In this document: piece by piece, positions 9,064 to 18,603 of the stretch | Layout of the letters: each line of letters begins with the position of its first letter | How positions within the stretch are numbered: position 1 is the first letter of the stretch | Assembly (NCBI GenBank): GCA_036960485.1 | Contig: JBALXS010000004.1 | Location: 51,659 to 115,658 of the forward strand | From: Rs1 sp036960485 | Lineage (GTDB): Bacteria > Pseudomonadota > Gammaproteobacteria > Pseudomonadales > Balneatricaceae | DNA: 64,000 nt | Direction of reading: 5' to 3' | The notes under the pieces: generated by a model | The model's database searches: none | Told to the model about the DNA's origin: nothing | The model's input: the letters and a program-made list of their open reading frames with translations, nothing else | Program-made: the position numbers and the translations under genes

Positions 9064-9492
9064 TTATGCCTTAACATGCAAGTGGGCGATAAATTTAACC
9101 GCTGTTTTTTGTTGATTTTCTACTATCACTTCAACGCTCAATCGCGCCTTACCTGTGTCTGTAAGTGTCGCTAAAAATGTAGCTGATTGTGCTTCACTGA
9201 TCATTGCTGATGCGACTATTTCTCCTTGCACTGGCCGTAAATATTCTATTTCTGCCTTAGCCATCACTAGCGAGCAGTTGCCAGGTAACTTTGAAAAAGT
9301 TAACCCCCAAGCAGCCAGCGTGCAGATAGAATACAGCGACCCTGCAAAAGCAGTATTATGTACATTCAGGTTTTCATCGGCGCCGCCAGAGACCACAATG
9401 CTTTGCGCGCTTAACTCTCGCACTCTGAAGTCCATCTGTGCACTAATAGGTATGCCGTTACGTACCGCGTTTTCTAAAAACTCACAATTCAT
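9064..9492 (-). CDS. YiiD C-terminal-type hotdog thioesterase
   Basis: Small predicted acyl-CoA thioesterase of 142 residues. It resembles the C-terminal half of E. coli YiiD, here a stand-alone protein without the acetyltransferase half. The telling segment is NVHNTAFAGSLYSICTLAAWGL near residues 43-64, followed by beta strands such as AEIEYLRPVQGEIVASA typical of the hotdog fold. It is the last gene of the malonate locus on the minus strand, 108 bases after matB. Its job there is not established: it might hydrolyse surplus malonyl-CoA or a side product. No terminator is obvious after it. Confidence 0.8.
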   Translation of the reverse strand: MNCEFLENAVRNGIPISAQMDFRVRELSAQSIVVSGGADENLNVHNTAFAGSLYSICTLAAWGLTFSKLPGNCSLVMAKAEIEYLRPVQGEIVASAMISEAQSATFLATLTDTGKARLSVEVIVENQQKTAVKFIAHLHVKA

Positions 9493-9600
9493 TAGCTAAT
9501 TCTCTATGACAGTTAAAACCAGTTATTTTTACGTATGAAAAGAGCTGCCATCTACCGTTTTAACAGCGATAGATGAGCCTACTCTTTGCATCTACCATGA

Positions 9601-11121
9601 TTAGACGTTTTTGTATGCCTCTCGCAGCTGTGCTTTTTGCACTTTTCCCATCACATTGCGCGGTAATTCACCGACAAAATCTATCGTTTTGGGTTGCTTA
9701 AATCGCGCTAGTTTATCTTGCAGCGACTCTAATATATCTTCGCCAGTTAGCGCACATGAGCCGTCTAACACAACCACAGCAATCACAGTTTCTCCAAAAT
9801 CAGCGTGGGCAATACCAATCACTGCTGATTCTTTTACCCCTGCAATTAAATCAATTTCAGACTCTATCTCTTTAGGGTAAATATTAAATCCTCCTGAAAT
9901 AATTAAATCTTTGGAGCGACCAACGATAGTGATGCGCCCTGCCCGATCCATTTTGGATAAATCACCGGTTATGAAATAACCATCATCACGAAATTCTTCT
10001 GCAGTTTTTTCTGGCATCTGCCAGTAGCCGCTAAACACATTGCTACCAGTAACTTCTAGTACACCTGTTTGTCCATTGGCTAATTCCACACCTTGATCAT
10101 CACATACTCTAGCGCTTACGCCTGGTAGCGCGAAACCAACGGTACCGGCTATGCGCTCCCCTTGATAAGGGTTTGAGGTAAGCATGCCACACTCCGTCAT
10201 ACCGTAGCGTTCTAGTATTTCATGTCCGGTGCGTGCCGCAAAACCATCATGAGTTTCTGCTAGCAAAGGTGCTGAGCCTGCTATAAACAAACGCATTTTT
10301 TGACAGACAGCGCTATCAAAAGCAGGCTCTTCTAACAACCGGGTATAGAAAGTAGGAACTCCCATTAACACTGTGCTTTGAGGTAGTTTTTGCATCACTG
10401 CATTTACGTCAAAACGCGCTAGAAAATGCACACTAGAGCGTCCGAGCATAGCGCAGTGCAAAGCGACAAATAAGCCATGTACATGGAAGATCGGTAAGGC
10501 GTGAAGAAGTACATCTGTCTCATCTTCCCACTGCCAATATGCATGTAGCGTCTGTGCGTTAGAGAGTAAATTACCATGACTTAACATGGCACCTTTAGAG
10601 CGCCCAGTAGTACCAGAGGTATACAAAATAGAGGCGAGATCAGCGCTGGCACGCATCACAACTTCGGGGTTAGCATCAAGCTGCGCTAAATTTTGCAGCA
10701 AGCTGCCTTCACCATTTTCACCTAATGTCATAGTGTGCGCCACTTTAAGGCTATTCGCCAACTCTGCACACTGCGCTAGCTTTTGTGGTTCACAGACAAA
10801 TACTTGCGGCTGGGCATCCCCCAGAAAATATTCAACTTCGTTAAGTGTGTAAGCAGTGTTCAGTGGTATATAAATAGCCCCTACTCGTAAACACGCCAGA
10901 TATAAAAGCACTGCTTCGTTCGACTTTTGCGTCTGCACTACCACTCTATCGCCTGGTGTCACACCTAAATCGAGTAATTTGCTATGCAGTTTACCTGTAC
11001 GACTCGCCAGCTCGCTATACAGTAATGGCCCTCTACCTGGCGTTAATAAAAATGCTTTATCTGCTAATTGCTGGGCTTTATTAGCGACTAAACTTAAGTA
11101 CAAATTTTCGTTTTCTGACAT
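9601..11121 (-). CDS. matB: Malonyl-CoA synthetase
   Basis: Activates malonate with ATP and CoA to malonyl-CoA. 506 residues of the ANL acyl-CoA synthetase superfamily: phosphate loop SILYTSGTTGRSKGA (about 164-178), ERYGMTECGMLTSNP, GYFITGDLSKMD and the C-terminal lysine motif PRNVMGKVQK. The length and motifs agree with MatB. The position beside malonyl-CoA decarboxylase and a TRAP transporter makes malonate the likely substrate, since sequence class alone would allow other acids. A GGATAA ribosome site precedes the ATG. It lies 89 bases after matA. Confidence 0.9.
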   Translation of the reverse strand: MSENENLYLSLVANKAQQLADKAFLLTPGRGPLLYSELASRTGKLHSKLLDLGVTPGDRVVVQTQKSNEAVLLYLACLRVGAIYIPLNTAYTLNEVEYFLGDAQPQVFVCEPQKLAQCAELANSLKVAHTMTLGENGEGSLLQNLAQLDANPEVVMRASADLASILYTSGTTGRSKGAMLSHGNLLSNAQTLHAYWQWEDETDVLLHALPIFHVHGLFVALHCAMLGRSSVHFLARFDVNAVMQKLPQSTVLMGVPTFYTRLLEEPAFDSAVCQKMRLFIAGSAPLLAETHDGFAARTGHEILERYGMTECGMLTSNPYQGERIAGTVGFALPGVSARVCDDQGVELANGQTGVLEVTGSNVFSGYWQMPEKTAEEFRDDGYFITGDLSKMDRAGRITIVGRSKDLIISGGFNIYPKEIESEIDLIAGVKESAVIGIAHADFGETVIAVVVLDGSCALTGEDILESLQDKLARFKQPKTIDFVGELPRNVMGKVQKAQLREAYKNV

Positions 11122-11210
11122 TTATTTATCCTTTTGGCTACCGTGCCGCTCATTATTATTTTGCTTCTAGCTGGATATGATTAGCTGAGCAGCAAAGCGC
11201 TCTCATTTAT

Positions 11211-12614
11211 TTAATCACTTTTTATAGTGCTCATTAACTGTTTGAACTGGCGTTGCAACTCTTTTGAGAGGGCTATTGATGACGCACAGACATAAGCTTC
11301 ATGATTACTCACTACCCGTTCATCTTCGTATAAGTAATTTACCATGCAGCCCCAGGATTCAGCCTGCCCTCTTAAAGATGTGTTAGCGGCTATATTAATG
11401 CGCTGTAAGCACGCACCGTTTGATAAGTGAAAGTGCGCCACCGGATCCAGCGCGGTATCTGTGCGTTTAAGTACCGCCAAATAATAAAGACAGAGCTTGT
11501 GCAACAGTTGTGGATCTTGCTTAACACTGAACTCTAAGCGCTCCCATGTTAGTTGGCTTTCACTCTCATTCCCGTTCCCAAGATCACTGCCACTATCCTT
11601 TTCTAATAGCTGGCTTATTTCTGCTATGTTGCTGGCGCGCTGCTCTGCACTGTAACGCTTTGAATTAACGTCAAACATCTCCTGCAAAGATTTCACCATC
11701 AGCGGCATCGGTGAAAGCGTAACAAAGCGCTTTATCTGGGGGAATTCATCTTTTAACTCTTCAGCCACCTGCTTAATCAGAAAATTGCCAAAGCTGACTC
11801 CACGCAGGCCACTCAAGGCGTTATTAATCGAATAAAACACCGCAGTATCCGGTTGCTGTTGTTCATTCACTTGTGCTTTTGGATCAACTAACTGCGCGAT
11901 TGAATTACTCATTTCGCAGGTCAGCGCCACTTCGATAAAAATCAGTGGCACATTGGGCAGAGCTGGATGAAAAAAGCCAAAACAGCGCCGGTCTTTATCA
12001 TGTAAGCGCCTGCGCAAATCGTCCCAACCTTCCATCGGGTGCACTGCTTCAAACTCAATCAGCTTTTCTAAGATAGTTGCAGACGTATGCCAATCAATGC
12101 GCTGCAATTGCAGAAACCCGCGATTAAACCAAGAAGCCAACAAATGCCTAAAATCCGCATCAACGTCCTGTAATTGTGGCGAAGTTGGCAATTGTTCAAG
12201 CAGAAAAGTACGCATTGCAACTAGTACTCCAGTGCCATTTGGCGCCATATTTAACCGACGAAACAGCTCTTGGCGCGGTGCTTCAGATAACGCTATCAAG
12301 CGCGCTAATGTTTTGGGGTCGTCACTGTCATAACCTGCAATCGCTTGCTCTATTGCCGCTTTGTTAAAGCCAAACTGCTTTGCTAACAACTGCAAAAAGG
12401 CTAACTTCTCGCCATCGTTTTTCCCTTGCCAGCGCTGTAATATCTCCCGAGCAAGCGCGATATTAGTCGCTTCACCTTTACCATCGACCAAACGATGACA
12501 TAGCAGTGCATCAGTGAACTGGCTTTTATCTGACCCCTCTTTAATGCCGATTAACTCACGGCCATGATCTGCCACTGTCTCTAACAGTTTTTCTAACCAT
12601 TCAATGTTAATCAT
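11211..12614 (-). CDS. matA: Malonyl-CoA decarboxylase
   Basis: Converts malonyl-CoA to acetyl-CoA and CO2, feeding central metabolism. 467 residues: a helical N-terminal domain (~1-170) followed by the catalytic acetyltransferase-fold domain with FFHPALPNVPLIFIEVAL, GVSFGNFLIKQV, where the conserved serine lies, and HLSNGACLQRIN with the catalytic histidine near residue 396. Both catalytic residues are present. GGAG lies five bases before the ATG. It sits between the TRAP large permease (49 bases upstream) and matB, so uptake, activation and decarboxylation of malonate are encoded in one transcription direction. Confidence 0.94.
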   Translation of the reverse strand: MINIEWLEKLLETVADHGRELIGIKEGSDKSQFTDALLCHRLVDGKGEATNIALAREILQRWQGKNDGEKLAFLQLLAKQFGFNKAAIEQAIAGYDSDDPKTLARLIALSEAPRQELFRRLNMAPNGTGVLVAMRTFLLEQLPTSPQLQDVDADFRHLLASWFNRGFLQLQRIDWHTSATILEKLIEFEAVHPMEGWDDLRRRLHDKDRRCFGFFHPALPNVPLIFIEVALTCEMSNSIAQLVDPKAQVNEQQQPDTAVFYSINNALSGLRGVSFGNFLIKQVAEELKDEFPQIKRFVTLSPMPLMVKSLQEMFDVNSKRYSAEQRASNIAEISQLLEKDSGSDLGNGNESESQLTWERLEFSVKQDPQLLHKLCLYYLAVLKRTDTALDPVAHFHLSNGACLQRINIAANTSLRGQAESWGCMVNYLYEDERVVSNHEAYVCASSIALSKELQRQFKQLMSTIKSD

Positions 12615-12662
12615 AAATACTCCATGAGCAATGCAGCTTTTGTACTAGCGCGATTTTTAATG

Positions 12663-13979
12663 CTAACGCACAGCACCCATTAACTGATCAGGTAGCCATA
12701 ATGCTATTTGTGGAAAAATAATTAATAACGCTATTCCCACCATCATGCATAGCATAAATGGCAGCGCCCCAAGCAAGACAGTATTTAACGACACATCGGG
12801 AACTATCCCTTTAATTACATACAAATTTAATCCGACAGGCGGGGTTATTAAACCTATCTCCATGTTCAGCGTTAGCATTACACCAAACCAAATAGGGTCA
12901 AAGCCAGCATCCATAATGATAGGCACCAAGGTAGGCGATGTCATTAATATCACTGCCACTGGCGGCAAAAAGAAACCTGTTACCAATAAAAAGAGGTTAA
13001 TATATAAAATTAACATCCAAGGGCTGAGCCCTTGGCCTGCGATATACTCAGCTATTCCTTGAGTAATATACAAGCTAGACATCATGTAGCTGAAAAGCCC
13101 CGCCATGCCTATGATCATCATGAGCATCACTGACTCACGAGTCGCTGCGCTAAAAATATCCCAAAGTTTAACCGGCTGCCAAACTTTATAAATCAACATC
13201 ACTAGTACGATACAGACAAAAGCACCCACGCCAGAGGCTTCTGAAGGCGTTGCAACGCCACCATACAAAGTCCCCAGAACTAACACTATCACTGCTAGAA
13301 AGGGCAATACTTTTGGCATTATTTCCAGTTTTTCTTTTAAACTAAAATGCTTACCCGGTTCATTAAAATTAAACTTCTTTCTTTTTGCATAAAACAGTGA
13401 CCAACCGATGAAAAGCGCCACCAGCATCAAGCCTGGCATTACCCCCGCCGCAAATAAGCGCCCTATCGAGGTCTCGGTGGCAATTCCATAAACAATCATA
13501 GTAATGGACGGTGGAATCAAAATACCCAGCGTTCCACCAGCGGCTATTGCTCCTGTTGCTAAGCTGGCCGGATAACCGCGCTTGCGCATCTCGGGAATAC
13601 CCATTTTGCCGATTGCCGCACAAGTCGCTGGAGAAGAACCGGTAAGGGCTGCGAATAGCCCACAGGCACCAATATTCGAGATAAGTAAACCACCGGGCAC
13701 TTTGTACAACCAGCGATCAAGAGCTTCGTATAAATCAGCTCCCGCCCTAGAGGAAGCGATTGCCGAGCCCATCACTAAAAACATCGGAATGGATAGCAAA
13801 GCAAATTCATCGAGGGATGCAAACAGTGTTTCGGCAACGACATCAAGGGCACCAAACCCATCTTCTATCAGTAAAAAAATGACCGCTGTTACGCCCAAAG
13901 AAAATGCTACTGGCATCCCCGACAGCAATAAAAGAATTAGAGTGAGGGCCGCTAGCCCGCCTAACAATATTGGACTCAT
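12663..13979 (-). CDS. matM: TRAP transporter large permease (DctM type), malonate
   Basis: Main membrane channel subunit of a tripartite ion-driven importer. 438 residues, strongly hydrophobic with about twelve membrane segments. Family marks include SIPMFLVMGSAIASSRAG, TGSSPATCAAIGKMGIPEM and AAGGTLGILIPPSI. The start overlaps the small permease stop by four bases, so translation is coupled. The substrate, malonate, is inferred from the enzymes encoded just downstream. No truncation or odd residues are seen. Confidence 0.92.
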   Translation of the reverse strand: MSPILLGGLAALTLILLLLSGMPVAFSLGVTAVIFLLIEDGFGALDVVAETLFASLDEFALLSIPMFLVMGSAIASSRAGADLYEALDRWLYKVPGGLLISNIGACGLFAALTGSSPATCAAIGKMGIPEMRKRGYPASLATGAIAAGGTLGILIPPSITMIVYGIATETSIGRLFAAGVMPGLMLVALFIGWSLFYAKRKKFNFNEPGKHFSLKEKLEIMPKVLPFLAVIVLVLGTLYGGVATPSEASGVGAFVCIVLVMLIYKVWQPVKLWDIFSAATRESVMLMMIIGMAGLFSYMMSSLYITQGIAEYIAGQGLSPWMLILYINLFLLVTGFFLPPVAVILMTSPTLVPIIMDAGFDPIWFGVMLTLNMEIGLITPPVGLNLYVIKGIVPDVSLNTVLLGALPFMLCMMVGIALLIIFPQIALWLPDQLMGAVR

Positions 13980-14518
13980 TGGCCCACCTCCACGCTGCTT
14001 ACGTCAATCGTTTTATCGTTGATACCGAAAGGTGCGGTTCTGCCGGAAAACAAACAGATGAGGTCGGCAATATATTGCAAGCTAAGCGCAATAAAACCCA
14101 CTGGCATCGCGAGATAAGCTTTCCACAGTTTTGGCTCCCAAATAGTATCTGAGGACCAATCTTCTACCCAGGCTTCATGCCAAAAACCAACACTGTAATA
14201 AGCGATTAAAATACACAAACTTGCCGAGGTGCCGTAGGCAAATACACAAAGCACAAAACGCGCTTTAGGCCCCAGCATTAAAGGTAGTAGCTCGACGTTC
14301 ACATGGCCACGTGTTAACAGTACCCATGGCGCACCTAAAAAAGTTGATGCCAGTAACACGTAAGTGACAAACTCTGTTTGCCAAGAGGTAGAGTCATTTA
14401 GTATAAAGCGGCTGAAAACCATATGGCAGACAACCAGCACGCCCACTCCTAGTAAACATGCGGCAATATAGCCTAAAAATTTTGACAACTTTTCAGTAAA
14501 GCTGATGAAGTAATCCAT
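13976..14518 (-). CDS. matQ: TRAP transporter small permease (DctQ type), malonate
   Basis: Small membrane partner of the TRAP system. 180 residues with four hydrophobic helices and the DctQ-type segment DSTSWQTEFVTYVLLASTFLGAP around residues 40-62, followed by LTRGHVNVELLP. It overlaps the large permease by four bases. It follows the binding-protein gene after 235 bases, a wider spacing than elsewhere in the operon. Confidence 0.9.
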   Translation of the reverse strand: MDYFISFTEKLSKFLGYIAACLLGVGVLVVCHMVFSRFILNDSTSWQTEFVTYVLLASTFLGAPWVLLTRGHVNVELLPLMLGPKARFVLCVFAYGTSASLCILIAYYSVGFWHEAWVEDWSSDTIWEPKLWKAYLAMPVGFIALSLQYIADLICLFSGRTAPFGINDKTIDVSSVEVGQ

Positions 14519-14753
14519 ATCAAAACCTTATAAATCGAATACAAAGACACTGTAAAAAAGCCAAAGTAACAGTGCAGTAAACACACAGTTTAAGCCGTTT
14601 AGTATTATTGGCAGCGCTAAACTGAAATTAGTAGATGTACGAGAGTGTCTGCAGGGCTTGCTCAAATTTAAGATAAAAGTGCACCTTATAATTCTATTTG
14701 GCAAGCTCGCACACACAGTAGTGCTATAACTTTATTGAAGATATGCTATTAAG

Positions 14754-15755
14754 TTACTCGACCGAAAGTGCTAAATCTAGCAGCTCTTTACCACCTTTTA
14801 CTTTTTCAGCAAAAGCTTTATAGCTAGATTCATCGGCAATTTTACGCCACATAGCTGCTTGCTCGGCGCTCATTTCTACCACTTTCACACCGGCTTTTTT
14901 ATAGGCGTCAACCAGTTTTTGATCCGCTTCTTTAGACGCTTTAGTAGCGTACTTTTCGGCCATCGCTGATGCTGCCATCAGCTGTGTTTGCTGCTCTTTA
15001 TTAAGCTTGGCAAAACTCTTCTTAGACATCAAAATGGGCTCATACATAACCCACAGAGCATTCGCCCCTGGTGCCGTCAAACATTTCACTTGTTCATATA
15101 TACGATAAGATACTAACGATGACGACGATGAATTAGCGCCATCTAAAACACCCGTTTGTAATCCAGAGTATATTTCTGACGATGGCATAGAGGTAATCGT
15201 TGCGCCCGCAGCATCTAGCATTTGGTTGAATGCTTTACCCGCTGCGCGAAATTTCAAACCCTTCACATCTCTAGGCTCTAAAATACATTCGCCTTTAGAA
15301 ACAAATCCTCCTGCTAACCAAGTATCAGCAAGCACCATCACCCCCGATTTATCCATAATACCTTTAATGCGCTGCATAAATTCAGACTTATTGAGGCGCA
15401 AGGCATGCTCGTGATTTTTCACTAAACCGGGCATTAAGGTCAAATTAAATTCGGGGTGCTTACCACCAGCATAAGATAACGGGAATGCAGAAATATCTAA
15501 CTTACCTTTAGTCATTGCCCCCCACTGCTCTTTGGGCTTGAACAGTGATTTTCCGGGATACACTCTAACATCCACCCCTATATCACTCGATTTCATATGG
15601 CGAGCAATGATCTGCACCATTTCATCGCGAATATCGCCTTTACCGCCGGGCCATTGGTGTGAAGCCTTCAACTTAATATCAGCTGCAAAGCCTAAAGTAC
15701 TCACCGCTAGGCTCGCAGCAGTCGCCGCTAATACCAGTGTTTTTAGTAATCTCAT
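14754..15755 (-). CDS. matP: TRAP transporter periplasmic binding protein (DctP type), malonate
   Basis: Captures the substrate in the periplasm. 333 residues with a signal peptide of ~25 residues ending STLGFAAD. The DctP fold is shown by LKASHQWPGG, DVRVYPGKSLFKPKEQWGAM and the segment KGLKFRAAGKAFNQMLDAAG, whose arginine is the usual carboxylate anchor in this family. I took the ATG at 15755, with GGAG six bases upstream; a TTG precedes it. It is the first structural gene after the regulator matR. Substrate assignment comes from the neighbouring malonate enzymes. Confidence 0.9.
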   Translation of the reverse strand: MRLLKTLVLAATAASLAVSTLGFAADIKLKASHQWPGGKGDIRDEMVQIIARHMKSSDIGVDVRVYPGKSLFKPKEQWGAMTKGKLDISAFPLSYAGGKHPEFNLTLMPGLVKNHEHALRLNKSEFMQRIKGIMDKSGVMVLADTWLAGGFVSKGECILEPRDVKGLKFRAAGKAFNQMLDAAGATITSMPSSEIYSGLQTGVLDGANSSSSSLVSYRIYEQVKCLTAPGANALWVMYEPILMSKKSFAKLNKEQQTQLMAASAMAEKYATKASKEADQKLVDAYKKAGVKVVEMSAEQAAMWRKIADESSYKAFAEKVKGGKELLDLALSVE

Positions 15756-15805
15756 CAATTTCTCCTTAATAGCTTATGTTTTTCTTTTAATTATTTCCTC
15801 TTAAG

Positions 15806-15820
15806 CAGTTCTTAGAACTG
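15806..15820. promoter_or_regulatory. Palindrome CAGTTCTTAGAACTG, candidate MatR operator
   Basis: Perfect six-base arms with a three-base centre lie 50-65 bases upstream of matP. The position fits an operator for the GntR-type regulator encoded just upstream. It does not match the usual FadR-like GT-N-AC core exactly, so assignment is tentative. Confidence 0.35.
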
Positions 15821-15895
15821 ATGCTCTGCAGCTGTTATGTTTAACAACAACTGTTTTTACATAGGTTATCATTAGTGTCCGGTTTAATTTTTGTT

Positions 15896-15996
15896 GCTCT
15901 CTAACTCATTGATTTTACGTTAACGACAAATACTCTTTAGCTAAAAAATGTCTATTTACCCATGATAGAAAACCACAAATCAATGAGTTAGAGGGC
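15896..15996. repeat. 101-base element with 20-base inverted ends between matR and matP
   Basis: Arms at 15896-15915 and 15977-15996 match at 19 of 20 bases, the inner 17 perfectly (CTCTAACTCATTGATTT and its complement), around 61 bases. It starts 47 bases after the matR stop. It could be a large terminator hairpin for matR, paired operators allowing DNA looping, or a small MITE-like insertion. No target duplication was found by eye. Confidence 0.6.
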
Positions 15997-16042
15997 TTAC
16001 ATTTTTTAACCGAGCAGCAATGATAGGTTATGCACAGCTGAA

Positions 16043-16684
16043 TTAGAGAGCAGATTTGCGTAACACTTTCTCTTGTTGCAACAAGTGATCGGACATAATA
16101 CGCCCTGCTTCATCAGCATCTTTATCTCTAAATGCTTGTAGTAATTGGCGATGCTCTTCTAGTGATTCTTGTAGTCGTCCAGGGACTGTAAGCTGGTGAT
16201 GCCTAGCCAATAACAAGACATTACGCAACTGCGCAGAAATGCTATTTAACCAGCGGTTACCTGATAACTCTTGAATAGCGGTATGGATTTTTTTATTAAC
16301 TTTATAATAACCATCTACATCATTTTTCGCGGCGGCATCTTCTAAACGTATCTGGTATTTTTCTAGTTTCTTTAAATCCACAGCTCGCATATGCTTTACT
16401 GCCAGCTGAGCACACATTCCCTCAAGAGACGCCATCACTGGAAATAAATCTAATAAATCTTTGGTATCTAAATCGTTAACCCTGCATCCTCTGCGCGGTA
16501 CTAGCTCTATTAATTCTTCAAGCTGTAATACTTTGAGCGCTTCACGCAACGGTGTGCGGCTCACGCCTAGTTCATCACACAGGGCAGTTTCATCAATCCA
16601 ATCTCCCGGTGATAGCTTCCCTTTGTAAATCATCTCGCGTAATAAGTCGGAGACATCTTGATATAGCGGTCTTTGTTTGAGCAT
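16043..16684 (-). CDS. matR: GntR/FCD-family regulator of malonate genes
   Basis: Predicted DNA-binding regulator that responds to malonate or malonyl-CoA. 213 residues: N-terminal winged helix-turn-helix with ETALCDELGVSRTPLREALKVLQ (about 32-54) and a helical FCD effector domain (80-205) with histidines in KKIHTAIQEL and SDHLLQQ that may bind metal. It is transcribed in the same direction as matP and lies immediately upstream of it, as MatR does in rhizobial malonate loci. The name rests on that context. Confidence 0.82.
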   Translation of the reverse strand: MLKQRPLYQDVSDLLREMIYKGKLSPGDWIDETALCDELGVSRTPLREALKVLQLEELIELVPRRGCRVNDLDTKDLLDLFPVMASLEGMCAQLAVKHMRAVDLKKLEKYQIRLEDAAAKNDVDGYYKVNKKIHTAIQELSGNRWLNSISAQLRNVLLLARHHQLTVPGRLQESLEEHRQLLQAFRDKDADEAGRIMSDHLLQQEKVLRKSAL

Positions 16685-16871
16685 CTACTTATGTAATTCC
16701 AAATGAGTAAAATATATACAACTTATCGTAATTCATAATTATGAATTACGCAAATATATTTTAAAAATGACTATAAACAATAACTTACTATAATTTATAT
16801 AAAAATATTTTATAAAAATTAATTAGCCAATGCAGAACACCCGTTACTGATTCTAAATTAGGCTGTCTTAA

Positions 16872-17810
16872 TCACCCAATATTCTCTACAGAGCTATTGC
16901 TTTTAGCTAAAGCCTTATCCCAATAAGGCTGCTCAACACCAAAGAATTCAATCACAAAATCAATAAACACTCGTACTTTAACCGGTACATAATGACGTTC
17001 AGGATAGATTGCAAATAACCTTTTTGCCGGCATTTCGTAATCATCAAACAATGTCACTAAGGTACCTTTTTGAATGGCACTAGCCGCCACAAAAGAGGGT
17101 AATCTGCCAATACCAGCACCGCTAATTAAAGCTTTTTGTAACGCCTCACTATTATTTACGCGATAGTTACCACTGACTTTAACTTGCTGCTCCCCATCCT
17201 TTGAAAAACGCCAATAAGCAGCATCTTGGGAATAACGATACAAGATACAGTTCTCTTGCGATAAATCTTCAGGCTGTACTAATTTTGTAATCGCTGGGTA
17301 GTCAGGGCTCATACACAGCACACTTCGCAAAGGCGCTAACGGGCGCGCGATTAAACTCGAATCTTTTAACTCCCCTGCCCTAATGCAAATATCATAACCA
17401 TTAGCCACGATATCTACCTCTTTATCGTCAAGCACTAAGTCGATTTCCAGCTGTGTAAAGCGCTTCAGAAAAAGCGCGATAAGCGGGGCTATATGCAACA
17501 CGCCAAATGACATCGGCGCTTGAATTTTCAATTTCCCATAAGGCTCACCTTGTAATTGAGCCACCGCATCTTCTGCATTTTGTGCAGCTTGCATCACCTC
17601 TTTAGCATGCTCATAAAACCGCTCACCGGCTTCAGTCAAACTCAACTTTCGCGTCGTTCTATGGATTAATCTAGCTTGTAACTGATTTTCTAATAAGGTG
17701 ATGCGCTTACTCACGGCCGATTTACTTAGTTCAAGCTTTTTTGCAGCACCCGAAAAGCTACCCGTTTGGGCCACTGCGACAAAGATTGGTATTGCGTTAT
17801 AGCTATCCAT
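16872..17810 (-). CDS. LysR-family regulator
   Basis: 312 residues. N-terminal winged helix-turn-helix with FVAVAQTGSFSGAAKKLELSKSAVSKR, followed by the substrate-binding domain of the family, including the YGKLKIQAPMSFG linker. It belongs to the broad AaeR/DsdC-unlike group often found beside enzymes of detoxification. It is divergent from a two-gene unit encoding a VOC-fold and a SnoaL-like protein, 303 bases away, which are its most likely targets. The inducer is unknown. Confidence 0.9.
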   Translation of the reverse strand: MDSYNAIPIFVAVAQTGSFSGAAKKLELSKSAVSKRITLLENQLQARLIHRTTRKLSLTEAGERFYEHAKEVMQAAQNAEDAVAQLQGEPYGKLKIQAPMSFGVLHIAPLIALFLKRFTQLEIDLVLDDKEVDIVANGYDICIRAGELKDSSLIARPLAPLRSVLCMSPDYPAITKLVQPEDLSQENCILYRYSQDAAYWRFSKDGEQQVKVSGNYRVNNSEALQKALISGAGIGRLPSFVAASAIQKGTLVTLFDDYEMPAKRLFAIYPERHYVPVKVRVFIDFVIEFFGVEQPYWDKALAKSNSSVENIG

Positions 17811-17881
17811 AATATTCCTTAAAACTGTTATTCACATCTGCTACCTAAGGTTGACTCAAAGCTGATAAATACTCCTAATTT

Positions 17882-17895
17882 TGACCATTTGGTCA
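17882..17895. promoter_or_regulatory. Palindrome TGACCATTTGGTCA in the divergent promoter region
   Basis: Perfect six-base arms around TT lie 72 bases upstream of the LysR start, inside the 303-base divergent region that otherwise has no gene. The size and place suit a LysR-family operator. Confidence 0.4.
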
Positions 17896-18113
17896 CTCAA
17901 TACATTTAATAATTTACTTAGAGAATCAGCTTATTTTCGATTCGCAAAAGCGTGACTTAAAAGATAAATATCGGCAATTCACATCCTGCTCTTTTGTTGA
18001 GTTTTTCTCAACAGTTAATCAACCATAAGGTGTATTGTTTCTATTAGGAATCTAAAATAAAATAGCCTCAATCGTAACAGACCGCCAACTTGAATATTTA
18101 CAGGACCTACAAC

Positions 18114-18563
18114 ATGGTTAAATTAGAGCACGTCAACTTAGTTGTTCACACATTACAACCAAGCCAAGATTTTTTACTTAGCGCATTCCCACATTGGAAA
18201 ATACGCGGCTCGGGTGCCAACCAATGGAGAAATACCCAACGCCAATGGGTGCACCTAGGAGATGATGATTACTACGTGACTTTAAATGATAATGCATATG
18301 GCGAAAACCGAGACATCCAGTCAATGAAGCCCGGTTTAGCGCACATTGGTTTTGTGGTAGATGATCTGGATAAGCTCATCGAGCGATTAGCAAAAAAAGG
18401 CTATAAGGTCAGCATTTTTGGCCAAGCGCACCCCTACCGAAAAACCGCTTATTACACCGATCCTGCGGGGTTTCAATTTGAGTTTATTGAATATTTTAGC
18501 GATGTGCCCGAACAAAAAAATCTATACGGCCAAGAAACTGGCCCACTTATTTTTAACCACTAA
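18114..18563 (+). CDS. VOC (glyoxalase/bleomycin-resistance fold) protein
   Basis: 149 residues of the vicinal oxygen chelate fold: two beta-alpha-beta modules, with the usual start VKLEHVNLVVHTL (His near residue 6), GLAHIGFVVDDLDKLIERL in the middle and YYTDPAGFQFEFIEY near the end (Glu as a metal ligand). These suggest a metal-dependent lyase, isomerase or dioxygenase acting on a small molecule; the substrate is not evident. I chose the ATG at 18114, preceded by CAGGACC, over a TTG at 18090. It forms a likely operon with the following SnoaL-like gene and is divergent from a LysR regulator. Confidence 0.85.
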   Translation: MVKLEHVNLVVHTLQPSQDFLLSAFPHWKIRGSGANQWRNTQRQWVHLGDDDYYVTLNDNAYGENRDIQSMKPGLAHIGFVVDDLDKLIERLAKKGYKVSIFGQAHPYRKTAYYTDPAGFQFEFIEYFSDVPEQKNLYGQETGPLIFNH

Positions 18564-18603
18564 CCTGACACTTTCAGGAAATTACATTTTGAGGATTACA
18601 ACC

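Noticed and set aside
14528..14716. 62-codon open frame between matP and matQ
   Set aside because: No domain or ribosome site, and it fills the operon gap without matching TRAP genes.
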